Shown: piece after piece, positions 17,770 to 25,892 of the stretch
Layout of the letters: each line of letters starts with the position of its first letter
Position numbering within the stretch: the stretch's first letter is position 1
Origin: Spirochaetaceae bacterium
GTDB taxonomy: Bacteria; Spirochaetota; Leptospiria; Leptospirales; Leptonemataceae
Length of the DNA stretch: 64,000 nt
Assembly (NCBI GenBank): GCA_002730875.1
Contig: PCBI01000005.1
Span: 837,191-901,190 of the forward strand
Reading direction: 5' to 3'
Notes under the pieces: model-generated
What the model was told of the DNA's origin: nothing
Databases searched by the model: none
Seen by the model: only the letters and a program-made list of their open reading frames with translations
Translations under genes and position numbers: made by a program

Positions 17770-19266
17770 ATGCGGCACTTCAAAGATAATGTTGGATTTC
17801 GGTTTGTGGTCGTTGCCCTGCTCCTTTCCGGCGGGCTGGCTTTCCTGACTACAGTGGCTCTGGCTCGTTCTCCGCAAAGAGTGCGGACCGGGGCCCCGGA
17901 GACGCAACCACCCAATGAGATTTCTTCGGCCCCCTGGTTTTTCTCTGCACGTAGCTTGCAGGTTAATGCGGGCAACCGGAAAGCAGTGGCTCAATTCTAC
18001 AGGGATAATTATGTGCCCCACGACAAAGTGCACAACGGTTGGTCGGGAAGCACAACCGGGTGCAATCCGGGAAAGAATAGCGATGCCTACGATTCTGCCA
18101 CGCTACAGAACTTGAAGTACTATCGCGCTATGGCCGGCGTGCCCACGGACATAAGCTTCGACGAAAAGTACAACCGTCATGCCCGGGCCGCCGCTTTGAT
18201 GATGGAGGCAAAGAACGATTTAAGTCATGGCCCGGGCCCGGATTGGCCCTGCTACACCGATGACGGCAAAAAGGGGGCCGGTTCCTCCAACCTTTGCCTC
18301 GGATGTGTAGGGCCCACCGCTATCGACGCCTATGTCCAGGACTCCGGCGTCAGTGGCGTCGGGCACAGGCAATGGGCTCTTCATCCCCGGCAGCGAGTAC
18401 TGGGTAACGGAAGTAGCAAGCGAGCCAATGCGCTGTATGTTTTTGGCGACTGGCGTCCAGAAGAAGAGGTGGCACATATCAAGAAAGTGGCATGGCCTCC
18501 CGAAGGATTCGTCCCTTATCGCTTTGGCCTGGATTCCGGGCATCCCTGGTCCTATACGGTTTTTGGAAGCGATGAGGATCTTAAAAACGCAAAAGTCTCA
18601 ATGACAATGAATGGAACGGCGGTTGCCGTTCAGCAAGAGGAAGGCCGTCCCGATTTGCTGGTCTGGTATCCAACCGGTCTGCCCCGCGCTACGCATGAGA
18701 ATGACTATAATCGTCCGAAGCAGGATGTAAGCATCCAGGTGGAAATATCCAATGCGGTGGTAGATGGAAAAAGAACGACTTTGCGATACTCGGTAGTCTT
18801 TATTGATCCCGCTGCCGTGCTTGCGGAGGAAAACTCGGAGCAAGTGGACGGAGATACGGACAACGATTCCGAGAACAATCCAGATAATGTTCCGGACTCA
18901 GAAACCGATGACTCAGAGGAAAACCAGGTAGCGATAGACTCTACCTTGAACGGTCCGTTGCTTCAGGCCATTTATCAGGGAAAGGTAGGCCCGGCCCTGG
19001 ATTTGCTATCTCGAGGGGCCGATCCGAATGCCCGGTATCAGGACCGTTGGACGGCGCTGATGTATGCCGCCTATTTCGGCCATACAAAAATCGTAGAAGA
19101 TCTACTGCGAAGAGGCGCGGATGCATCGGTAACGCTGGAAGGATGGGATGCCAGAGCCATGGCAAAGTCTCAAGGTCATGATGCCATCGCGACCATTCTG
19201 GCTAAAGCTACGAACCAATCCGTGCAGGTTCCGCGAACCAGAGGACTGTCGCCGCCCGCCCCCTGA
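17770..19266 (+). CDS. exported CAP/SCP-domain protein with C-terminal ankyrin repeats
   Basis: Secreted protein of 498 residues from the chosen ATG (17770), which gives a clean signal peptide (FRFVVVALLLSGGLAFLTT). The open frame extends to 17677 without adding a domain. The CAP domain spans about 75-240: NLKYYRAMAGVPTDISFDEK, the NDLSHGP His region and GVGHRQWALHPRQRVLG. An all-beta region comes next, then an Asp/Glu/Asn-rich linker (about 360-395). The C-terminus has two to three ankyrin repeats (GADPNARYQDRWTALMYAAY, then GHTKIVEDLLRRGADASV). CAP proteins are extracellular, and some bind lipids or cleave proteins. Joining CAP to ankyrin in one exported protein is unusual. Confidence 0.83.
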   Translation: MRHFKDNVGFRFVVVALLLSGGLAFLTTVALARSPQRVRTGAPETQPPNEISSAPWFFSARSLQVNAGNRKAVAQFYRDNYVPHDKVHNGWSGSTTGCNPGKNSDAYDSATLQNLKYYRAMAGVPTDISFDEKYNRHARAAALMMEAKNDLSHGPGPDWPCYTDDGKKGAGSSNLCLGCVGPTAIDAYVQDSGVSGVGHRQWALHPRQRVLGNGSSKRANALYVFGDWRPEEEVAHIKKVAWPPEGFVPYRFGLDSGHPWSYTVFGSDEDLKNAKVSMTMNGTAVAVQQEEGRPDLLVWYPTGLPRATHENDYNRPKQDVSIQVEISNAVVDGKRTTLRYSVVFIDPAAVLAEENSEQVDGDTDNDSENNPDNVPDSETDDSEENQVAIDSTLNGPLLQAIYQGKVGPALDLLSRGADPNARYQDRWTALMYAAYFGHTKIVEDLLRRGADASVTLEGWDARAMAKSQGHDAIATILAKATNQSVQVPRTRGLSPPAP

Positions 19267-19352
19267 GATCATCGCCGGTAAATAGCGCGGTCTGCGGCGA
19301 AGTCTCGATCGGATGGGCCGATGCGGACTCGAGTAGAAGCTCGGGTTGATTA

Positions 19353-20351
19353 TCAAGGAGTGATCAAAACTTTGCCGCCACTCATTCGCTCGCTGTAATC
19401 GGCTACCGCTTGTTGCGCATCGTCTACGGAGTACCTCTGACGCACCTCGGATTTTAGTTCGCTGCCCAGCAGTTTCTGTACCCTTTTCGACAGTCGGATG
19501 ATGCTCAGCGGTCCTTTGGAGCCCAGGTAGCTGGAAAGCCAGTAACCATGAATCGTTTGACCCTGAAAAATGAGACTGCCTGGATGCACTTCGCAGGCCG
19601 TGCCTGCCAGACCGCCGTAGACGATAACGTGGGACCCGTTGGGCATGCAACCGGCCAGGGTTCCGGTAATCTCCCCGCCAACGGCATCGAATGCCACGGT
19701 AACGTTGAGTTTCTTTGCGCTTACCCGCAAGTCTCGTTCAAACTTCGGACCGCTAACAATTACGTTTTCGAATCCCTGTTCGGTGAGAGCTTCCTTTTGG
19801 TCATCGCGCCTGACGATATCGATAATATTCAGTCCTTCTTTTCTGGCCAATCTATGAATCATCTGGCCCAGAGCGCCGGCGGCCGCCGTCTGCATGACTC
19901 CTTTTGCGCCCAGGTTTTTGGCCATTTCGATGAGGCTCAAAGCCGTAAGCGGATTCACAATGGCCATTGAGCCCTGCTCCAGATCGATGCTCTTCTTCAA
20001 CGGCAAGCAGAGTTGGGCCGGGACTTTCATGTACTCCGCCCAGGTTCCGTCGCCAGTGGGAGATGCGCTGCACGCTACATTCTTTCCTTTGAGATAGTTG
20101 GCGTAGAATCCCCCGCCACTGGCTACTACAGTCCCGGAGGCTTCGAATCCCGGTATGCAGGGCAGCTTCTTCTTGATTCCATATTGTCCCTTCAGAAAAG
20201 CCAGGTCCGAGGGGTTGATGGGCGATGCAGCGATCTTGACCAGCACCTCACCTTTTTCCAGTTCAGTTCTTTCCTTTTGTACCACATGAAACGCTGGTAG
20301 CCCGTCGGTGTATTCGCGTAGCTCTACGGCCCTGTAGGAAGTTGGTATCAT
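19353..20351 (-). CDS. MDR-family NAD(P)H-dependent oxidoreductase
   Basis: Medium-chain dehydrogenase/reductase of 332 residues, quinone-oxidoreductase or trans-2-enoyl reductase type. The GroES-like N-terminal domain contains VLVKIAASPINPSDLAFLKG and the PGFEASGTVV strand. The nucleotide-binding motif is AAAGALGQM near residue 160. The later VAFDAVGGEITG is the usual NAD(P)H-domain strand. Structural-zinc Cys clusters are absent, which fits zinc-independent members. The substrate is unknown. An AAGGAGAT Shine-Dalgarno sequence precedes the ATG. It reads away from the GpsA-PlsB gene end with about 210 bp between. Confidence 0.88.
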   Translation of the reverse strand: MIPTSYRAVELREYTDGLPAFHVVQKERTELEKGEVLVKIAASPINPSDLAFLKGQYGIKKKLPCIPGFEASGTVVASGGGFYANYLKGKNVACSASPTGDGTWAEYMKVPAQLCLPLKKSIDLEQGSMAIVNPLTALSLIEMAKNLGAKGVMQTAAAGALGQMIHRLARKEGLNIIDIVRRDDQKEALTEQGFENVIVSGPKFERDLRVSAKKLNVTVAFDAVGGEITGTLAGCMPNGSHVIVYGGLAGTACEVHPGSLIFQGQTIHGYWLSSYLGSKGPLSIIRLSKRVQKLLGSELKSEVRQRYSVDDAQQAVADYSERMSGGKVLITP

Positions 20352-20564
20352 TAAATCTCCTTGGAATTGTGGTTTGCCCTGACAGGCGAAAAATGCCGGA
20401 AGCGGCCTCGTCGCGCCTGGATGCGCTGGCCAACGGACAGAAATAACGTGTCTATCGAGTTTCGTGGCTCAAGAAAGAAGGTTACATTGCCCTCTTCCGG
20501 TTCCATACTGGAATTTCTGCTGATCCCACTGCATGCGGCATTGACATTTCTTGAGCGCCGCAAA

Positions 20565-22994
20565 TCAGCCGTTTTTGTCGGCTTCCGGAATCATACGACC
20601 ATAGTATTCCAGCATCACAGGTTGTGTGCTCAGTATCTTGTCTTTGTCGTCACGGATGAGTTTTCGGGAACGGAGATCTTTCCGGCCCATTTTCAGGATT
20701 TTTCCGGGATCCGTAGTTACGTAATTGAGTCGGTTGACCTGAATGAATTGTGCGATCTGCTTTTCCGCTTCTTTGAGATCCAGCGATCCCTGGTTCTCAG
20801 TTAGCAGTCGAGCAAGGATAAAATGGGGCTGTACCCGGAAGTTTCTTCGCCATGAGCCCAGAACGGCATCGGCCACGGCTGCCGTGGGATCGCTGTTCTT
20901 GATGTGGTTACTTACCAGAATTGGTCGGCCAAAGTCCAGATACACTTTTCGCCGTCTTCGCACAAAGCGCATGAACGATGTATTCGGAGTCAGATTATTG
21001 AATTCCAGGTCCTCAGGAGTCCATTTATGGCTGATAGCCATGGGAACTACGATGATTTCCTGGCCGGAACTTCTGAACGCATCGATGGCTGTGGATAGTA
21101 GACCTGTCTTAATGGCCTGGAATCCGCCGCTTCTGCTTCGCGTGCCTTCAGGATAAGCCAGCGCCGGGATACCGGCTTCCAGCATGAGTATAGAGTACTG
21201 CGTCAAAGTTTCGAGATAGAGAATGTTTCGGGTGTTTTCCCGGTCTACCGAGTAAGCGCCCATGGATTTGAGGAACTTTCCCCAGAGAGGATTGCTCATC
21301 AAAATACTGGCAGCGGCAAAGCGGGGTAACGGTAGTCGGCTCAAATACAGAGCATAGGCCAGCTCCACCGAGTCGATATGCGTCTTGTGTGTGGGCGCAT
21401 AGAACACCGGATAGTAGTTAGCCAGCCTTCGAACCTCGGCAACCGGTCCGCCGATGACCGGCGCCACGGAGCCTCGACGAAAGCCTCCCAGGATGAACCT
21501 GAATGGCGCAATCAGGTTCATCAAAGTTCCGCGAATCACAGGCACGTAGCTATCCGCGATATTGGAGACGTAAAACTGAACGATTCGATCCAGGTGGATG
21601 GTTTCGCTTTCTTCCGGGGATGCGGCCAGGCCTTTCCAGAGCTCCAATTCGGTTCGGAAATTGGCGGCATCGTTTTTGAGTCTTCGTCGTTCGGCTTTCT
21701 GAATTCGTTTCTCCAGGGAGGATATGACGTGGCCGGATTGCTTCTTGATTCGCGCCTGCATACCCCTGGTGCTGGATATTTCACGCAGAATGCGTTCCTG
21801 CAATGCCTGGCCCAGGGCTTTACCGGAAGTTACCAGATCCAGGCGGGCCCGCTTCTTGGTCACCGGAATGGCGGTGTCGGTGTTCATTCCGGTGAGCTGA
21901 TCTACAAATGCATTGGGGGATTGCCTTCGCGACAGAATATCGAACAACGTCTGAAATAGCGGTAGCTCTACGTTTTTTTCTTTGGCAATATCCAGTACGG
22001 TACTGATGGTAAGTCCGCCCTCGTGCAATTCGCGGCTCTGATGAACCTCTTTTTCGATGAACCTTCCGGGAAAAAGCAGCAGTTCGATTCTTTCCAGAAA
22101 GTCTGGCTCGATTTCGCCGGATTGGATTCGCTCCATGAAACGGCGGCCGTAACTACGGTTTCTACTGTCCGGCGAAAAGGCATTGGCCGCCAGATCAGAA
22201 AGACCGGATCGACCCATCAGGGTTTCCGGGCGGGCGCCCAGGGCGGTACCCAATCGCATAATTTCGTTGAAGCCCCGGGCTACCAGTTCCCCTTTCAGGC
22301 TGGAGCCGGCATCAGGTAGGAAATCGGACATTCCGCTGATAATCGCCACCGGGTTCTTTAAAATGCCGCCCAGTTCTACGCCTACCATATCTTTGCTTCT
22401 TTCCCAGTGCAGATGGGGCGCTTCGAAAAGCTTCTCTACCAGGGTTTGCATTTCCGCTTCTTTGCTTCCGAGCGCAAAAAAGCAATGCCGGCCTGCGTGT
22501 AGATCGGCAAGAAGACTGGGGCCCGTGGCTACCGCTACGTGCGCTTTCAGCTGGTAGGCTTCCATGGTCTTGACGAGAAATTCGCTGAAGGTGGCCACCT
22601 GATACTTCCGTCGGCCCACCGCCGAAAGAAAGCCCTTGGAAAAGGTAACAATGGCGTGCTGGTTGGTGCGATTCATGTGGGTGATCACATGCTCGTGCAC
22701 TTCTTCGAACTGGCGGGCCGGAACTACTGAAGCTATAAAATGAGAACCCTGCTGAAAAAGTCGGTAACCTGAAATAATCTTAACGTTAGAGGGAATCTCA
22801 AAATCCAGGTTCAGGAGCCGGATGTGCTTTCTTCCGGCCCACTGATTGGCCATGGACGATTCCGGAAGCCATAAAAGCACCCGGTCCACGTTCTTTGCGA
22901 GGATAGCGGCCAGCATCAGGCCCATGGGTCCGCCGCCCATCACGGTATAGTGGTCAAAGCTAGCGGGTATGTGTTGGTTTTGTTCTTCGCTCAT
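20565..22994 (-). CDS. bifunctional glycerol-3-phosphate dehydrogenase / glycerol-3-phosphate acyltransferase fusion
   Basis: An 809-residue protein joining two consecutive steps of phospholipid synthesis. Residues 1-360 resemble GpsA: Rossmann motif VMGGGPMGLML (18-28), GPSLLADLHAG, VELGGILKN with the catalytic Lys213, and GLSDLAANAF...SRNRSYG. A helical, Arg/Lys-rich linker covers about 370-450. Residues 480-800 resemble PlsB: acyltransferase motif I HKTHID (His536-Asp541, HX4D), YPEGTRSRSGGF (614-625) and VVPMAIS. DHAP would be reduced to glycerol-3-phosphate and acylated by the same polypeptide. Its start codon overlaps the stop of the polysaccharide deacetylase gene (ATGA), so they are coupled. 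All key residues I can check in both halves are present. Confidence 0.9.
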   Translation of the reverse strand: MSEEQNQHIPASFDHYTVMGGGPMGLMLAAILAKNVDRVLLWLPESSMANQWAGRKHIRLLNLDFEIPSNVKIISGYRLFQQGSHFIASVVPARQFEEVHEHVITHMNRTNQHAIVTFSKGFLSAVGRRKYQVATFSEFLVKTMEAYQLKAHVAVATGPSLLADLHAGRHCFFALGSKEAEMQTLVEKLFEAPHLHWERSKDMVGVELGGILKNPVAIISGMSDFLPDAGSSLKGELVARGFNEIMRLGTALGARPETLMGRSGLSDLAANAFSPDSRNRSYGRRFMERIQSGEIEPDFLERIELLLFPGRFIEKEVHQSRELHEGGLTISTVLDIAKEKNVELPLFQTLFDILSRRQSPNAFVDQLTGMNTDTAIPVTKKRARLDLVTSGKALGQALQERILREISSTRGMQARIKKQSGHVISSLEKRIQKAERRRLKNDAANFRTELELWKGLAASPEESETIHLDRIVQFYVSNIADSYVPVIRGTLMNLIAPFRFILGGFRRGSVAPVIGGPVAEVRRLANYYPVFYAPTHKTHIDSVELAYALYLSRLPLPRFAAASILMSNPLWGKFLKSMGAYSVDRENTRNILYLETLTQYSILMLEAGIPALAYPEGTRSRSGGFQAIKTGLLSTAIDAFRSSGQEIIVVPMAISHKWTPEDLEFNNLTPNTSFMRFVRRRRKVYLDFGRPILVSNHIKNSDPTAAVADAVLGSWRRNFRVQPHFILARLLTENQGSLDLKEAEKQIAQFIQVNRLNYVTTDPGKILKMGRKDLRSRKLIRDDKDKILSTQPVMLEYYGRMIPEADKNG

Positions 22995-23881
22995 TTCAGC
23001 CCATGATCGGGCCCTTCTTCTACCTGCGCCACCTCAGCGGAGCTGTACTTCTGCCGCGCATAGGCGATCTGCTTGTAGAACATGGCCATAGGATCATCTA
23101 CATATTCCTTTTGAATGGTGTATCTGTCCATAATTCCAGTAAAATTTGAAGTTAAATCTACCGGGTTGGCATCTACAGTGAGAATCAGGTCGTAACCCGC
23201 CTCTCTAACTCTGGATTCCAGGTAGGGACTGTAATAGCCCATGGGATAGGCGAAGGCCCAGATTTTGTTTCCGGGAAGGTTTTGCTCCAGGATTTCTCGG
23301 GATGTAACCACTTCCTGGGTAACCCGGGCCGCGAACTGATCCTTCGATTCAAAAGGCCGTGGTTCATGAAAGGCAGTGTGCGTATGGGAATGGTTTTGCA
23401 CATCGAAGCCTTCGGCCAGAAGGCGCTTCAAGTCTTCCCAGGCCATGCCGCCCCGCGGATGCTTGTTAATGTCCCTTGTGTATACGAAGAAGGTGGCCGG
23501 GTAATCGTACTCGCGCAGGATGGGGGCGGCCACCCGGGCAATGTTTTCGAAGTCATCGTCGATGGTTATGGCCATGGTAGGCTGTTCCATGAGCCGGTTT
23601 TGCCGATGGTACTCCATGATCTTCTTCAATGGCCAGACCCGGATATTCTCTTTTTTGAGGATGTCCAGGTAGGTTCTGAACTCCTGGATGCTAACGGAAT
23701 ACGGACCGGCGCCGTTCACATCGTGAAAGCAGAGGATGGGAACCAGGTTATAGCCGGTGCGTTCCTTTTCGGACTTCTGAGTGAGGTCTTGCCAGAGCGA
23801 TGGCTTTCCCGAAAGGAGCAGCCATCCGGAAAGGCAGGCCAGAAATACGGGCAGGGAGATGAGCAAACGTTTCCGCATCAT
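22991..23881 (-). CDS. membrane-anchored polysaccharide deacetylase
   Basis: NodB-homology deacetylase of 296 residues. An N-terminal signal or anchor helix lies at residues 4-24 (LLISLPVFLACLSGWLLL). The catalytic and metal-binding motifs follow: LVPILCFHDV, AITIDDDFEN (metal Asp-Asp) and VQNHSHTHTAF (the His-x3-His ligand pair), then WAFAYPMGYYSPYL. The target is probably a periplasmic or surface N-acetylated glycan, possibly peptidoglycan or exopolysaccharide. The 3' end overlaps the GpsA-PlsB start by 4 bp, suggesting a shared transcript that couples envelope glycan modification with phospholipid synthesis. Confidence 0.9.
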   Translation of the reverse strand: MMRKRLLISLPVFLACLSGWLLLSGKPSLWQDLTQKSEKERTGYNLVPILCFHDVNGAGPYSVSIQEFRTYLDILKKENIRVWPLKKIMEYHRQNRLMEQPTMAITIDDDFENIARVAAPILREYDYPATFFVYTRDINKHPRGGMAWEDLKRLLAEGFDVQNHSHTHTAFHEPRPFESKDQFAARVTQEVVTSREILEQNLPGNKIWAFAYPMGYYSPYLESRVREAGYDLILTVDANPVDLTSNFTGIMDRYTIQKEYVDDPMAMFYKQIAYARQKYSSAEVAQVEEGPDHGLK

Positions 23882-24190
23882 GGAAATTATCGGTTTCTGG
23901 CTGAAGCAAAATCAAAGCGCAATTCTTTTCTTCTTTCGTTCAAGGAGGCCGCCAAAAAAGTGATGTAAGAATGGCAAAAGACCGTTTTTCTAAAGTAAGA
24001 AGTCGTCCTTTGTAACTGAACAATCTCTGTTGTCGGGTCAAGTTGCCGGGGATCCCCGATAGAGATAAGGTTTCGGGTCTTTCGATATGGCAATTGCTCA
24101 TAAAGGGAAAGAGAGTCCCAGAGAGCCCGAAGAAACCAGAAGGAGCTAATCCGAGTTATCATCTCTGTTTGAAGAATAAAGAGCCTGCTT
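23882..24190. other. divergent intergenic region upstream of cimA
   Basis: About 309 bp separating the deacetylase gene from cimA. It contains the 12-bp palindrome CGGGGATCCCCG (24047-24058) and direct repeats of AGAGAG/CCCGA type near 24110-24140. No T-box, leader peptide with isoleucine or leucine codons, or terminator/antiterminator pair was recognised. It must hold promoters for both genes, but no clear -35/-10 pair stands out. Confidence 0.4.
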
Positions 24191-25744
24191 ATGTCGCAAA
24201 AGATAGAAATCATGGACACCACCCTTCGAGACGGGGAACAAACGGACGGCGTATCCTTCTCTGCTTTCGAGAAGTTGCAAATCGCCCGTTTCCTTCTGGA
24301 GAAGCTCAATGTGAACCGCATTGAGGTGGCCAGCGCTCGGGTCTCGGCCGGCGAACAGGAAAGCGTTAAGGCGATTTTTGATTGGGCAAAAGGCAAGGAT
24401 CTGGATAAGCGAATCGAGATCCTTGGTTTTGTGGACCATAGAGCCAGCGTGGACTGGATCCAGTCTGCCGGAGGCTCGGTCATCAACCTGCTAACGAAAG
24501 GGTCTCGCAAGCATTGCGAGTTACAGCTGGGTAAGAATCTATCCGAGCACATCGCCGACATTGAACGCACAGTAACCTACGCATCGGACCAGGGCGTCAC
24601 CGTAAATGTGTATCTGGAGGACTGGTCCAATGGATTTCTGCATTCGCCGGACTACGTTCTGGAGCTGCTTCGCGCACTGCGTACCATGCCCGTGCATCGC
24701 TTCCTGTTTCCGGATACCCTGGGAATCATGTCCCCGGACGAGGTGAAAGCCGGCATTTCGCATGCGTTGAATGCTTATCCCGAGCTGGCCATCGACTTTC
24801 ATGGTCATAACGATTATGGCCTGGCTACCGCCAACTGTCTGGCCGCGGTACAATCCGGCGTCAAAGGAGTGCACGTTGCCGTAAACGGTCTGGGCGAAAG
24901 GGCGGGCAACGCGCCCCTTGAGGCCGTAGTTACTGCGCTCCACGATAAGCTGGGTGTAGAGACATCCGTGGTGGAAGCCGCCATTACCGACGCCTCCCGT
25001 CTCGTGGAAACATTCAGTCGAAAGCGAATCTCCTCGAATCGTCCGATTGTAGGTACCGACGTCTTCACTCAAACCGCCGGCATCCATGCCGACGGTGACA
25101 AAAAGCATAATCTATATGCGAATCCTATCCTGCCGGAGCGATTTGGCCGTCAGCGAGTCTACGCCCTCGGTAAACTGGCCGGGAAGGCTTCTGTGGCCAA
25201 TAATCTTACTTCTCTGGGGATTGAGCTTCCTCCGGAGCAAGAAAAGGCTCTGCTCGAAAAGATCAAAGAACTGGGCGAAAGAAAAGAAACTGTAACTGCG
25301 GATGATCTTCCTTTCCTTATCGAAGACCTGTTTGGCGGATTGCAGACCAGGTTTGTTCGAATCACCGACATTCGCATCCTGACCGAGATCAATCAATCGC
25401 CTTCGGCAGAGTTAGCTCTGGAGTTGGATGGCAAGGAATATCGGGCATCCTCCAGCGGGGATGGCGGCTACGATGCCTTCATGAACGCTCTGGGCGAAAT
25501 TGCTTCGCAGATTAACCTGATCCTTCCGGAGCTTGTAGACTACGAAGTTCGCATTCCTCCGGGCGGAAAGACCGATGCCCTGGTAGAAACCGTAATTACC
25601 TGGAAGACAAAAGATGGCGCCTCGGCCTTTCGTACTGTGGGCGTGGATAGCGATCAGATGATTGCCGCGGTCAAAGCCACCGAGAAAATGTTGAACCGTC
25701 TGTTTATCGCCAACCCGGCCGTTGTAGGAAAGGCGGCGGAGTAG
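24191..25744 (+). CDS. cimA: (R)-citramalate synthase
   Basis: Condenses pyruvate and acetyl-CoA to citramalate, the first step of the threonine-independent isoleucine pathway used by Leptospira. The 517-residue protein closely follows leptospiral CimA: MDTTLRDGEQTDGVSFS at the N-terminus, KLNVNRIEVASARVS, NLLTKGS, NVYLEDWSNGF, the metal-binding FHGHNDYGLA, GLGERAGNAPLEA, and TDVFTQTAGIHADGDKK with ANPILPERFGR. The C-terminal regulatory LeuA-type domain (about 390-510) is present with DYEVRIPPGGKTDALVET, so isoleucine feedback control is likely. It is not a leuA, because the family-specific wording is citramalate-type throughout. It is transcribed alone, divergent from the deacetylase gene. 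Confidence 0.95.
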   Translation: MSQKIEIMDTTLRDGEQTDGVSFSAFEKLQIARFLLEKLNVNRIEVASARVSAGEQESVKAIFDWAKGKDLDKRIEILGFVDHRASVDWIQSAGGSVINLLTKGSRKHCELQLGKNLSEHIADIERTVTYASDQGVTVNVYLEDWSNGFLHSPDYVLELLRALRTMPVHRFLFPDTLGIMSPDEVKAGISHALNAYPELAIDFHGHNDYGLATANCLAAVQSGVKGVHVAVNGLGERAGNAPLEAVVTALHDKLGVETSVVEAAITDASRLVETFSRKRISSNRPIVGTDVFTQTAGIHADGDKKHNLYANPILPERFGRQRVYALGKLAGKASVANNLTSLGIELPPEQEKALLEKIKELGERKETVTADDLPFLIEDLFGGLQTRFVRITDIRILTEINQSPSAELALELDGKEYRASSSGDGGYDAFMNALGEIASQINLILPELVDYEVRIPPGGKTDALVETVITWKTKDGASAFRTVGVDSDQMIAAVKATEKMLNRLFIANPAVVGKAAE

Positions 25745-25892
25745 CCGGCCCGAACTATGCCGCGCTTCGCGGGGTTCCGGTGGGCCATCGACGCCATCTT
25801 CCAAATTGAGCTCAACGTCTCTACGGTTTTTACATTGAACGCCCGGTTGTTGTACCGGCGTTTCTGTTTCAGGCTTCTCCCCGTAGAATTCC

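Noticed and set aside
23882..24190. T-box or leader-peptide attenuator before cimA
   Set aside because: No T-box core, no run of Ile/Leu/Val codons and no terminator hairpin could be found.
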